A stretch of 64,000 nt of DNA from positions 84,402 to 148,401 of the forward strand of contig JAFRPG010000058.1 of the NCBI GenBank assembly GCA_017429265.1, read 5' to 3'. Source of the DNA: Clostridia bacterium (lineage in GTDB: Bacteria; Bacillota; Clostridia; Christensenellales; Aristaeellaceae). The translations under genes were made by a program, and so were the position numbers. Under the pieces are notes generated by a model, which saw only the letters and a list, made by a program, of their open reading frames with translations, was not told the DNA's origin and ran no database searches. Positions 1 to 7,611 of this stretch are shown here, in pieces. The first letter of the stretch is position 1. Each line of letters begins with the position of its first letter.

Positions 1-2
1 CC

Positions 3-689
3 TGCGCGGGAGGCTCGCACTGGGGCGAACTGTACACCCTGATGATCTGCTGGCCGATCGCGGAATGGACCGGAGACGCAAAATCCTTCTATCAGGAGAT
101 CATCGATCAGGCCGATCGCGGGGAGGTGCCGGAACATTATCTCGCCCTTGCTCCCGCGGCGCGCGGGATCGCGGAGGTCATGGTCCGGAACTATGATCAC
201 TATGTCCGTGAGATCTGGCCGGAGGACAGGAAGCTGCTGGAGGACTATATCGCCCGGGTGATGCCGCTCTTTGAGCGGGACGGCTTCACGGAGCGGGCGG
301 AAGCGGCCGTCGGCTGCCGGCTGCCCGTGGAAGCGTTCTGCCCGACGATGGTCACATCGATCCAGGGCGGAGCCAATGCGATCGATATTTCCGACACGCA
401 GGATATTTTCGGGATCAGCCGCAGCCCTGAAGACAGTTTTCTTTTCATCGGGCATGAGTTTATCATCTATCTGCTCAAGCAGGCTTTGCGCGAAGAGGAT
501 GCCTTCAAACGCTTTGAGACCTGGGAACCCACGGAGGGGCTGGCGGAATACTATCTGAAGGAGGTGACCGGAAAGACGCTCTTTGCCGGCGCCGGAAAAT
601 GGACCGATCTGTATGCCCGGTACGCCCGCGAAGGCCATCCGTCCGCGGCTGCGCTGTACAGAGAAGCACTGGCCCGGAACGGGCTTTGA
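3..689 (+). CDS. Degenerate gluzincin-like metallopeptidase homologue, 5' partial
   Basis: The frame is open to the left edge of the window, so the true start lies outside and at least 228 residues are visible. No family is firmly recognised. A GHEFIIYLL stretch resembles the HExxH zinc helix of gluzincin peptidases but has Ile where the second His should be. About 35 residues further, EGLAEYY resembles the helix that supplies the third (Glu) ligand. The domain is soluble, with no signal peptide or membrane segment in the visible part. The inference is an inactive or altered metallopeptidase-like protein. A GNAT gene follows 75 bp downstream on the same strand and may be co-transcribed. Confidence 0.55.
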   Translation, partial: CAGGSHWGELYTLMICWPIAEWTGDAKSFYQEIIDQADRGEVPEHYLALAPAARGIAEVMVRNYDHYVREIWPEDRKLLEDYIARVMPLFERDGFTERAEAAVGCRLPVEAFCPTMVTSIQGGANAIDISDTQDIFGISRSPEDSFLFIGHEFIIYLLKQALREEDAFKRFETWEPTEGLAEYYLKEVTGKTLFAGAGKWTDLYARYAREGHPSAAALYREALARNGL

Positions 690-764
690 AAGCGAAAGAC
701 GGAGGCCCCTCCTTCAATGAAAACGTTGTGAAATATCGGCCAATCGGATTTGAGGACGGATGAT

Positions 765-1181
765 ATGAAGTGTGAACTATTAGCAGAACAGAATCTTGCG
801 CTGATGTTTGACTTTATTGATGACGAGAATACGAAATATGATGAGGCCATGCTGAAGGCGTTTTTGAACGAAAAAAACGCATACGGTTATATTGTTGCAG
901 AAAACGGAAAAGCAGTCGGATTTGCCTACGGTTATGTTCTGCAGGAGCCAAACGGGCAAAAAGTATACTATCTGCATGCAATTGACATCATGAAAGAATG
1001 GCAGAACCAAGGTTACGGAACGGAACTTGTCCGGTTTGTTCACGATCATTCAAAAGCCCTGGGCTGTCGCAAAATGTTCCTGCTTACTCATAAACACAAT
1101 GCTCCCGCCTGCAGGTGTTACGAGAAAGCAGGAGGAATCTGGAATGCAGCTTCCGATGATATCGTGTTTGCATTCAAGTGA
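765..1181 (+). CDS. GNAT family N-acetyltransferase (AAC(3)-I-like)
   Basis: This 138-residue protein has the single-domain GNAT fold and should transfer an acetyl group from acetyl-CoA to an amine in the cytosol. The acetyl-CoA pyrophosphate-binding motif A is QNQGYG at residues 80-85, preceded by a strand ending in HAID. The C-terminal CRCYEKAGG matches the usual YxxxGF-type motif B region. Overall shape and length resemble the AAC(3)-I aminoglycoside acetyltransferase group, but the substrate cannot be read from sequence. The ATG at 765 is preferred over a TTG at 750 because GAGGA at 752-756 is spaced 8 nt from it. Confidence 0.85.
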   Translation: MKCELLAEQNLALMFDFIDDENTKYDEAMLKAFLNEKNAYGYIVAENGKAVGFAYGYVLQEPNGQKVYYLHAIDIMKEWQNQGYGTELVRFVHDHSKALGCRKMFLLTHKHNAPACRCYEKAGGIWNAASDDIVFAFK

Positions 1182-1299
1182 TGCGCTTTATCCCGACAAT
1201 CCCGGTTTGTCATGCCGCTTACGGAACGGAGCTCCCGAAACTGCCGGGCGCGTCCGTCATGATCCGCCGTTTTGTCGATACCCCGATTCACCGCATCTG

Positions 1300-1308
1300 T
1301 GCTATACT
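1300..1308 (+). promoter_or_regulatory. Extended -10 promoter of thioesterase gene
   Basis: TGC followed by TATACT (1303-1308) forms an extended -10 element about 60 nt ahead of the thioesterase start. No convincing -35 sits 17 bp upstream. Assignment is by motif only. Confidence 0.4.
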
Positions 1309-1367
1309 GTACAAGCGTGATCCACCCATACAGGAACCTGAACACCGCTGATCGGAGGAATGCCGTC

Positions 1368-2093
1368 ATGCCCTTTGAACAGACCTTTCAGCCCCAGTAC
1401 AGAGACGCCGACCCGGACGGCCTGATCGGCCTGCGGGGCGCCATGCACTACTTTCAGGACATCCATACATGGTTCATGCACAGCCTGCACAAGGGCAATG
1501 ACGAGCTGCCCGAACAGTACGGCTGCGGGTGGGTGTATACGCGTTACCTGGTCACCCTGTCGCGGAAGATCGACTACACGGAGCCGATCTCGCTGCAGAC
1601 GTGGATGGAGCCCTACCGGCAGCCCGTGCTGGTCAGCCTGGACATGGTCCTCCGGCAGCACGGCGAGGTCGCCGCCACGGGCAGGCTGGAGTGCTGCATC
1701 TTCAGCCTGGAGCGCCAGCGCCCGCAGCGCCTGAGCGCCGTCGAATTCCCGGACGGCATCCCGGAGGAGATCCCCCATGACATTCCGGACTTCATCCGCC
1801 TGGAGAAGACCGCGGAAGGCATGGCGGAGCGGTACACCCGCACGGTGCGCTGCTCCGACCTGGACAAGAACAACCACATGACCAACCTGCGGTATATCGA
1901 CATGTTTCAGGACGCTTATGACCGGGCGTTCTGGGACCGCTTCGGCGCGCGGCAGATGGAGCTCTGCTTTCTGTCGCAGTGCCGGGAGGGTGAGACCCTC
2001 TCCGTCCGCAGCCGGGAGGACGGGGACGCCGTCCGGCTGGCCACCGTGCACGCCGACGGAAGCCTCGCCGCGGTCTGTGCGTTCATGAGATAA
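1368..2093 (+). CDS. Acyl-ACP thioesterase (FatA/FatB-like double hotdog)
   Basis: The protein has 241 residues and should hydrolyse acyl-ACP to free fatty acid in the cytosol. It has two hotdog halves. The N-terminal half (about 1-130) begins with the typical substrate loop QPQYRDADPDG. The second half carries the signature DLDKNNHMTN-RYIDMF, starting at residue 164, which fits the acyl-ACP thioesterase family (PF01643). The ATG at 1368 is chosen because GGAGGA at 1354-1359 precedes it; an in-frame upstream extension to 1272 lacks a ribosome site and overlaps the promoter. A strong terminator follows, so it appears to be a single-gene unit. Confidence 0.85.
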   Translation: MPFEQTFQPQYRDADPDGLIGLRGAMHYFQDIHTWFMHSLHKGNDELPEQYGCGWVYTRYLVTLSRKIDYTEPISLQTWMEPYRQPVLVSLDMVLRQHGEVAATGRLECCIFSLERQRPQRLSAVEFPDGIPEEIPHDIPDFIRLEKTAEGMAERYTRTVRCSDLDKNNHMTNLRYIDMFQDAYDRAFWDRFGARQMELCFLSQCREGETLSVRSREDGDAVRLATVHADGSLAAVCAFMR

Positions 2094-2148
2094 GGACGGG
2101 CATCGCACGGAGCGGCGGCAGCCGTGCCGACAATCCGCGATCAAAACA

Positions 2149-2192
2149 GCGGCGCAGCCTGACGTGATTCAGGCTGTGCCGCTGCGTTTTTT
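2149..2192 (+). terminator. Rho-independent terminator after thioesterase gene
   Basis: GCGGCGCAGCCTGA (2149-2162) pairs with TCAGGCTGTGCCGC (2169-2182) with one mismatch and a 6-nt loop, followed by TGCG and a T6 run. Confidence 0.85.
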
Positions 2193-2272
2193 GTCCGGCC
2201 GCATTCATCATCGGAATGCAGGATCCGCCTGTTTCGCCGGATCTGTTTGCCGCCTTGTTCGACTGGGCTGTT

Positions 2273-2437
2273 TCAGATGATGTTTCCGCCGTCTGTATAA
2301 CGAAACGGTGTGATGGTATACGCTTCTTCGATGGATTCGGGCACACGGCCTGTCTTCAAGAAATAATACACCACGTGATCCGCATCATTTGACCCGATGT
2401 CTTCGCCCTTCCACCAGAACTCATCGAAAGCGACCAT
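2273..2437 (-). CDS. Possible small protein, unrecognised
   Basis: A 54-residue frame reads naturally: DEFWWKGEDIGSND, then HVVYYFLKTGRVPES, ending with TPFRYTDGGNII. It has the composition of a real soluble protein, unlike the neighbouring shadow frames. Start assignment is uncertain. The ATG at 2437 has no good ribosome site. A GTG at 2482 would give 69 residues. The strong GGAGGG ribosome site upstream sits before an ATG in another frame, which hints at a frameshift. It lies in the otherwise gene-poor 2094-2718 gap. It may be the tail of a decayed gene. Confidence 0.3.
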   Translation of the reverse strand: MVAFDEFWWKGEDIGSNDADHVVYYFLKTGRVPESIEEAYTITPFRYTDGGNII

Positions 2438-2525
2438 CCTGTTCCATCTTCGGGCATTTCTTCCCTCCTGAATGATGGGCACGGTTTTTCTCCGCAGGGA
2501 TATTGCCTGAAAACAGCGGGCTGTC

Positions 2526-2554
2526 TTGATGCCGGTATTCCCATATAGTATAAT
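2526..2554 (+). promoter_or_regulatory. Sigma-A promoter of acyltransferase operon
   Basis: TTGATG (2526-2531), a 17-bp spacer and TATAAT (2549-2554) lie upstream of the operon that starts at 2719, leaving a leader of about 160 nt. Confidence 0.55.
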
Positions 2555-2718
2555 AAGCTTGGCCGGGATCGGCGTAGATACATATGCGCCTGCCGGATCG
2601 GGAAGCGTATTGTGCTCCGGCACCCGGCACCGCTGACAGCGGAAGCCGGTCGACAGGTACCGCAAGCATGCCCGGGACAGGGGTGCGCCGTGCCTGAACA
2701 TCTTCTGAGGGGAGAACA

Positions 2719-3999
2719 ATGCCTGATAAACAAAAGAAATGGTATCGACTGGATACCGCGGCCCTGATCTTTCCGGCCATTGCACGCCGGAACTGGAGCA
2801 ACGCGTTTCGCGTTTCCGCGACGCTGACAGAAGCGATCGACCCGGATATCCTGCAGCGTGCGGTTGACGATATGCGGCATCGCTTTCCGTCCTTTTTCGT
2901 GACGCTCCGAAAGGGATTCTTCTGGTACTATCTGGAACAGAGCGATCTCCCTGTCAAGGTCCGGGAGGATTACGCCTACCCGCTCACCTTCATGAGCAGG
3001 CGGGAATTGCTTCAGAATTGCCTGCGCGTGCTGTATTATAAAAACCGCATTGCCGTGGAATGCTTTCACTCCGTTACGGACGGGCGCGGCGGCAGCGTAT
3101 TCCTGTGCAATCTGACAGCGCGTTATCTGGAAATGAAATATGGCATAAGCGTACCAAAGGAAGGACTGCTCCGAAACCTGACGGAGCCGCCGTCTGAGGA
3201 GGAACTGGAGGACAGCTTCCTGAAAAACGCAGCGGAAGTTGCCTCGGGCCGCAGGGAGGAAAGGTCCTTCCGCCTGCGCGGCACCCCCGAGCCCGACGGC
3301 TTCAGAACGCTCACCACGGGCATCGTCGACACACAGTCCCTGCTGGATACGGCACACCGCTTCAAGGTGACGGTGACCGCGCTGCTTGCGGCGGTCATGG
3401 TGGAGAGCGTCATCCGCATGCAGAACGGGAGGCTGCCCCGAAAACGGCAGCATGCGGCAAAGGTCACGATCCCGGTCGATCTCCGGCGCTTGTTTGGCAG
3501 CGGGACGCTTCGCAACTTTTCCCTCGTCTTGAATGTCGGGGTCGATCCGCGCTATGGCGAATACAGTCTCGAGGAACTCTGCTGCGCGGTCTATCATCAG
3601 CTCTGCGCCTTCGCCACGCGGCAGAACATGGCGGGAATGATTGCCGCCAACGTTCAGCCGCAGCAGCTCGTCGCGCTGCGGCTGGCCCCGGTCCTGATCA
3701 AGAACCTCGCGATGGACTTCGTCTACCGGCGCATCGGAGAGGGCGGCGGCAGTCTGAATATTTCCAATATCACCGGCTTGCCGCTTCCGCAAATCATGAG
3801 TGACTATGTGAAACGGATGGAATTCATCATCGGGCCGCAGCGCAGCTATCCAAACAACTGTTCCGTACTCAGCTACGGAGGGAAAACCTATATCAATATG
3901 ATTCGCAGCATCCGCGAGTCCGAGCTGGAGCGGCGCTTCTTTTCCCGCCTGGTGGAGCTCGGCATACCCGTGGAGATCGAATGCAACAGGAGGAGTTGA
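2719..3999 (+). CDS. Alcohol acetyltransferase / condensation-superfamily acyltransferase
   Basis: The protein has 426 residues. FHSVTDGRGG, with H117 and D121, matches the HHxxxDG active-site motif of the condensation-domain / BAHD / WS-DGAT acyltransferase superfamily, with one His replaced by Phe. A second-half region containing VDLRRLFGSGTLRNF matches the conserved floor-loop area of alcohol acetyltransferase relatives. It should transfer an acyl group to an alcohol or amine acceptor; donor and acceptor are unknown. The next gene starts 3 bp after its stop, and the trio acyltransferase, zinc-ribbon membrane protein, esterase looks like one operon. Confidence 0.7.
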   Translation: MPDKQKKWYRLDTAALIFPAIARRNWSNAFRVSATLTEAIDPDILQRAVDDMRHRFPSFFVTLRKGFFWYYLEQSDLPVKVREDYAYPLTFMSRRELLQNCLRVLYYKNRIAVECFHSVTDGRGGSVFLCNLTARYLEMKYGISVPKEGLLRNLTEPPSEEELEDSFLKNAAEVASGRREERSFRLRGTPEPDGFRTLTTGIVDTQSLLDTAHRFKVTVTALLAAVMVESVIRMQNGRLPRKRQHAAKVTIPVDLRRLFGSGTLRNFSLVLNVGVDPRYGEYSLEELCCAVYHQLCAFATRQNMAGMIAANVQPQQLVALRLAPVLIKNLAMDFVYRRIGEGGGSLNISNITGLPLPQIMSDYVKRMEFIIGPQRSYPNNCSVLSYGGKTYINMIRSIRESELERRFFSRLVELGIPVEIECNRRS

Positions 4000-4002
4000 A
4001 CC

Positions 4003-4689
4003 ATGTACTGTGTCAAATGCGGTGTCCGGCTGCAGGACGGTGTGAACCGCTGTCCTCTGTGCAATACTCCGGTATGGAATCCGGAGCAGCCCGAAGCGGA
4101 ACACGGTTATTCGGATCATTATCCGGGTGCGCATAAGGAGTCGAACCGTCCGTTCTCCGTCGCCATGACCGTGATCTCCGTCATGGCGATCGCGGTGATC
4201 CTGACTGTCTGCTTCAGGCTCTACGGAGAACTGAACTGGGGCGGATATGCGATCGGCGGCATCGGGCTGCTCTATGTCGTCGCTGTACTGCCGAATTGGT
4301 TCCGGCATCCGCCGATCGAGGTCTTTGTGCCGGTCGATCATGCCGCTGCCGCACTGTATGTGCTGTTCATCTGCCTGAAGACCGGAGGAAACTGGTTCAT
4401 GAGTTTCGCCTTTCCGGTCATCCTGGTCAGCTGCCTGCTGATTACCGCAACGGCCTGTTTGCTGAAGCATGTCAGGGGCGGCCGGCTCTTCATTCTGGGC
4501 GGATTCCTGCTGGGCCTCGGAGGGTTCACGGTCCTCATTGAGTTTTTCGCGCATCTGGCCTTCGGCGTGCCGATGTTCCTGTGGAGTGTCTATTCGCTGA
4601 TCGTTTTTGCCGCCGCGGGCAGTTTTCTCCTGCTGGCCGGTACGGTCCCCTCGCTGCGGGAAGCACTGGAACGACGCTTCTTCTTTTGA
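4003..4689 (+). CDS. Zinc-ribbon membrane protein (DUF6320-like)
   Basis: A 228-residue protein begins with a four-cysteine zinc ribbon, CVKCGVRLQDG then CPLCN, at residues 3-22. A short polar linker follows, then about six hydrophobic segments from residue 50 to the end, predicted as an integral membrane domain. The function is unknown. Its position between an acyltransferase and an alpha/beta hydrolase in a tightly spaced operon suggests a role in export, or in modification of an acylated product at the membrane, but this is only inference. Confidence 0.7.
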   Translation: MYCVKCGVRLQDGVNRCPLCNTPVWNPEQPEAEHGYSDHYPGAHKESNRPFSVAMTVISVMAIAVILTVCFRLYGELNWGGYAIGGIGLLYVVAVLPNWFRHPPIEVFVPVDHAAAALYVLFICLKTGGNWFMSFAFPVILVSCLLITATACLLKHVRGGRLFILGGFLLGLGGFTVLIEFFAHLAFGVPMFLWSVYSLIVFAAAGSFLLLAGTVPSLREALERRFFF

Positions 4690-4707
4690 GCGTGAAGGGA
4701 GTTCATC

Positions 4708-5544
4708 ATGCCGAAGCATCCGTTCATCACCGAAAAGCGGCAGATCCCCGTCGGGTCACACAGCATCCGGCTGCTGATCCTGCGCCCGAAGGAACAAACC
4801 GCGGAAAACGTGCCGGGAGTCCTGTGGATCCATGGCGGCGGATATCAATCCCTGTCCTCCAAAACCGTGTTCTTTTCGCGGGCTCTCTCCCTGACGGCCA
4901 AATATGGCGCGGTGCTTGTCGCGCCGGATTACCGCCTGTCGAAAAAGCATCCCTATCCCGCAGCGCTGCATGACTGCTATACAGCGCTTCGCTATCTGAA
5001 GGAGCATGCGGCGGAGCTCGGCGTCCGCTCCGATCAGATCATGGTCGGCGGTGAAAGCGCCGGAGGGGGCATGACAGCGGCGCTGTGCATGCTGGCTCAC
5101 GACCGGGGCGATGTGGCGATCGCCTATCAGATGCCGCTGTATCCGATGCTGGACGACCGGGACACACCCTCGTCGGCAGACAATCATGCGCCTAACTGGA
5201 ACACGAAGCGCAATCACAGGGCGTGGAAACGCTATCTGCGGGATGCCTTCGGCACGGATATGGTTTCGGAATATGCCGCGCCGGCCCGGCGGAAGGATCT
5301 GAGCGGCTTGCCCCCCTGCTATACGTTCGTGGGCGACATCGAACCGTTTTACTGTGAGACGGTCGAATACGTCCGGCGCCTGCGGGAAGCGGGGGTGGAA
5401 GCCTCCTGCGACGTGTATCCCAACTGGTTCCATGCCTATGATCTGCTGTTCCCGGGGAAGAAGGTCGTTCGGGAGGCGATCGAACGCTTTGAAGCCCACT
5501 ATCGATTCGCCGCCGCGCATTATTTTGCACCGCAAAACGAATAG
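4708..5544 (+). CDS. Alpha/beta hydrolase, Aes/HSL-type esterase
   Basis: The 278-residue enzyme has the hormone-sensitive-lipase layout: oxyanion motif HGGG starting at residue 42, nucleophile elbow GESAG with Ser117, and likely acid Asp210 (FVGDIEPF) and His242 (FHAYD). It has no signal peptide, so it should be a cytosolic carboxylesterase acting on short-chain acyl esters. It closes the operon that starts with the acyltransferase gene and could reverse the acylation made by that enzyme. The ribosome site GAAGGGAG precedes the ATG. Confidence 0.8.
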   Translation: MPKHPFITEKRQIPVGSHSIRLLILRPKEQTAENVPGVLWIHGGGYQSLSSKTVFFSRALSLTAKYGAVLVAPDYRLSKKHPYPAALHDCYTALRYLKEHAAELGVRSDQIMVGGESAGGGMTAALCMLAHDRGDVAIAYQMPLYPMLDDRDTPSSADNHAPNWNTKRNHRAWKRYLRDAFGTDMVSEYAAPARRKDLSGLPPCYTFVGDIEPFYCETVEYVRRLREAGVEASCDVYPNWFHAYDLLFPGKKVVREAIERFEAHYRFAAAHYFAPQNE

Positions 5545-5589
5545 TCAGTCATTCCGTTCCGGCTGTCGATATGAACCGAGCCAAAGTCT

Positions 5590-5638
5590 GCGGATGCCCC
5601 TCACGACGATTCAAAAATCATCGTTTTGGGGCATCCGC
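5590..5638. terminator. Inverted repeat between convergent genes
   Basis: GCGGATGCCCC (5590-5600) and GGGGCATCCGC (5628-5638) are perfect 11-bp arms with a smaller nested pairing inside. It lies between the 3' ends of two convergent genes and probably stops transcription both ways, although neither side has a T run. Confidence 0.5.
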
Positions 5639-5653
5639 ACTGATTTCAAGTAC

Positions 5654-6649
5654 TTACTGTTTGCTCTGTATCCCGTCTGCCACACACTTCGCAAGCTCCG
5701 CACTCCGTTCCTCGCTTGCTTTTAACGCTTCCAGCACATGAACGATCTCCGGATAACGCGTCTTATCCACCGGTTCAAACAGGGAATTCCATCCTTCGGT
5801 CCCTCCGCCGAGTATCTCGAACATTAACCTGCGGTATAACTCCACTGTCGTCCGGAACGACTCTGTCAGCTTCTCCGATAATGCATTCGTCTCTACCTTT
5901 TGCCGCTCCTCCTGATACAGTAATAATGCGCCCTTTCTTTCATAGAAAATCCCGATGCAATACTTAAAGCCGAAGGAATCCAATCGATCCTCCCGTATTG
6001 CTTTCACGATTGCATCATACACTGCCAGACCGTATGACCGACCATTCTCACAGATTGCCTTCATCCCCTGCACATACAGACGAAGCGCCTCCGCATAAGC
6101 CTGATTCCAATCTGTCTCTTGTGCGGCTTCCGGGATTTCGCAATATAACACCGAGGCCCATTCAAAGGTTTTCCCCAGATTGTTGTATAAAACCGGCATG
6201 CTGGCATTCGTATTGCGACTCCCGATCCCTTTCGAAAAGAACACCCTGTCCTCATCGTCGTAACCGTAAATCACGCCAAACTCGCCTGTGTCGATGCCCC
6301 ATACCACGCAGGCTTTGCCATCCTCGATCCCTTTTTTGATGGCAGAAATCGCTTCCTTCTGCTTTGCGGAATACTCCTCCGCACCCGGCGCGGCATAATA
6401 CTTCTTCGTCCGCACACCGATCCGCTCCGCAAAACAGGCATGTTCCTCCATCCAGTCATAATCCGTGATCGGCAGCGCACTGCAGTTTTCATCCACACAG
6501 AACTGCGATGCGATTCCCGTGACACTTAAGAACCTCTGAAAAGTGTACTCCTTCTTCCACATTCCACAGTGCTCCAGTACACTCATCATACTGACCGCAT
6601 AAGTGTTCCACGCGGAAAACACCTCAATGTCCAGCTTCTTCTTTGCCAT
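5654..6649 (-). CDS. C39/BtrH-like uncharacterised protein
   Basis: This is a 331-residue cytosolic protein without a signal peptide. The N-terminal half (about 10-180), including SAWNTYAVSMMSVLEHCGM, KACVVWGIDTGEFGVIYGYDD and RVFFSKGIG, resembles the papain-like fold seen in C39-like and butirosin BtrH N-terminal domains. No clear catalytic Cys-His pair is evident. The C-terminal half is alpha-helical. The function is unknown. It follows a WYL-type regulator on the same strand by 58 bp and is probably under its control. Confidence 0.55.
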   Translation of the reverse strand: MAKKKLDIEVFSAWNTYAVSMMSVLEHCGMWKKEYTFQRFLSVTGIASQFCVDENCSALPITDYDWMEEHACFAERIGVRTKKYYAAPGAEEYSAKQKEAISAIKKGIEDGKACVVWGIDTGEFGVIYGYDDEDRVFFSKGIGSRNTNASMPVLYNNLGKTFEWASVLYCEIPEAAQETDWNQAYAEALRLYVQGMKAICENGRSYGLAVYDAIVKAIREDRLDSFGFKYCIGIFYERKGALLLYQEERQKVETNALSEKLTESFRTTVELYRRLMFEILGGGTEGWNSLFEPVDKTRYPEIVHVLEALKASEERSAELAKCVADGIQSKQ

Positions 6650-6707
6650 TGTTGAACCCTCCTTTCTTTCTGACCCTATTATGCCACAGGAGGTATGACA
6701 TATGATG

Positions 6708-7310
6708 TCATAGAAATTTCAAAATTCCGGAAAGTCTCTCTTTCATATACGCTCTTAACCAATTTGGTTTGATAATACGAAAATCCAGACCGCCGGCAAT
6801 CAGAACGCTGATAAAAATATCCGGATCAAAAAACGCATAGGTAAAGGTGTGTCCTTCCGCCTTCCCGCAAAGGAAGTATTCCAGCGGTGCTGCCGATGTT
6901 CTTCCGCCGGTCATCTCAATTTCCGCAATGTACGGTTCTCTTGTCATGGCGCTTTCATCCTTACCATTCCCCGACTCTGCGGCTATCCTGGACAAAATCT
7001 CAGCCTGTCCCTCATACTTTCCATACCCAAAGGAACTTAATTCCTTACTCTGCCTGGCCAGCAGCCGTACTGTCTCCCGCTCACTTTCCGACAGAAAGAA
7101 ACTCGGCAGCACATACTCTTTCTCATACCGGTATCCTCGTTTGCGCGCACAATACAGAAGCGGTGCGTTCATGGAATCCCTCAAATACTCAATATCCCGC
7201 TGTGCCTGCCTGTTGGAAATCTCGAATTGTTCCGCCAGAGTTCCGGCATTCGGATATGCGTTCTCCGCAACTCTGTTGTGAAACCAAATCATTCTTTGAT
7301 AAGCCGAAAT
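6708..7310 (-). CDS. HTH-WYL family transcriptional regulator
   Basis: An N-terminal winged helix-turn-helix (AGTLAEQFEISNRQAQRDIEYL, about residues 20-50) matches the DeoR/YafY class. The C-terminal part has a WYL-like effector domain ending in a typical helical WCX-type region. It is expected to repress or activate the adjacent C39-like gene. The start is odd. GGGAGG at the ideal distance precedes an ATT codon at 7310 (ISAYQRM), and the first canonical ATG is at 7292 without a ribosome site. I use 7310 as the likely functional start, giving about 200 residues, but an ATG start at 7292 is possible. Confidence 0.65.
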   Translation of the reverse strand: MSAYQRMIWFHNRVAENAYPNAGTLAEQFEISNRQAQRDIEYLRDSMNAPLLYCARKRGYRYEKEYVLPSFFLSESERETVRLLARQSKELSSFGYGKYEGQAEILSRIAAESGNGKDESAMTREPYIAEIEMTGGRTSAAPLEYFLCGKAEGHTFTYAFFDPDIFISVLIAGGLDFRIIKPNWLRAYMKERLSGILKFL

Positions 7311-7611
7311 AAGAACACCTCCCTTGCCGGATCTGTGCATGCTTTTTTGTCTGCCCTGCATGACCTTCAAAGGGCGACACAATGAAAGCATCAGGAGTAT
7401 ACCATATTTCCCGCCCCTTTTCCACCGGGACCCCTTGACTGCTTCAGGCAAGAGGGTTTCCGGCATGGCAGCATAAACAAGCGGCTTATGCGATCAACCC
7501 TGAACGGCTTTCTTCAATCTATCTTCAATGAACGGCATGTATATTTCCATTGTCAGCGGCGGGGGATGGCATCCCGGCCGGTGATGTGAAGAGACGAAAG
7601 GAGCGATTCCT
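7293..7611. other. Intergenic region, regulator to tannase
   Basis: Apart from the possible 5' end of the regulator, the gap holds direct repeats of TCTTCAAT near 7511-7528 and a CCGG-rich inverted repeat near 7566-7580. No convincing promoter pair was found; a TATATT at 7540-7545 lacks a -35. Confidence 0.3.

Noticed and set aside
2356..4719. Long minus-strand open frame (787 codons) opposite the acyltransferase operon
   Set aside because: Shadow frame crossing three genes on the other strand, with Gln/His/Arg-rich low-complexity composition.
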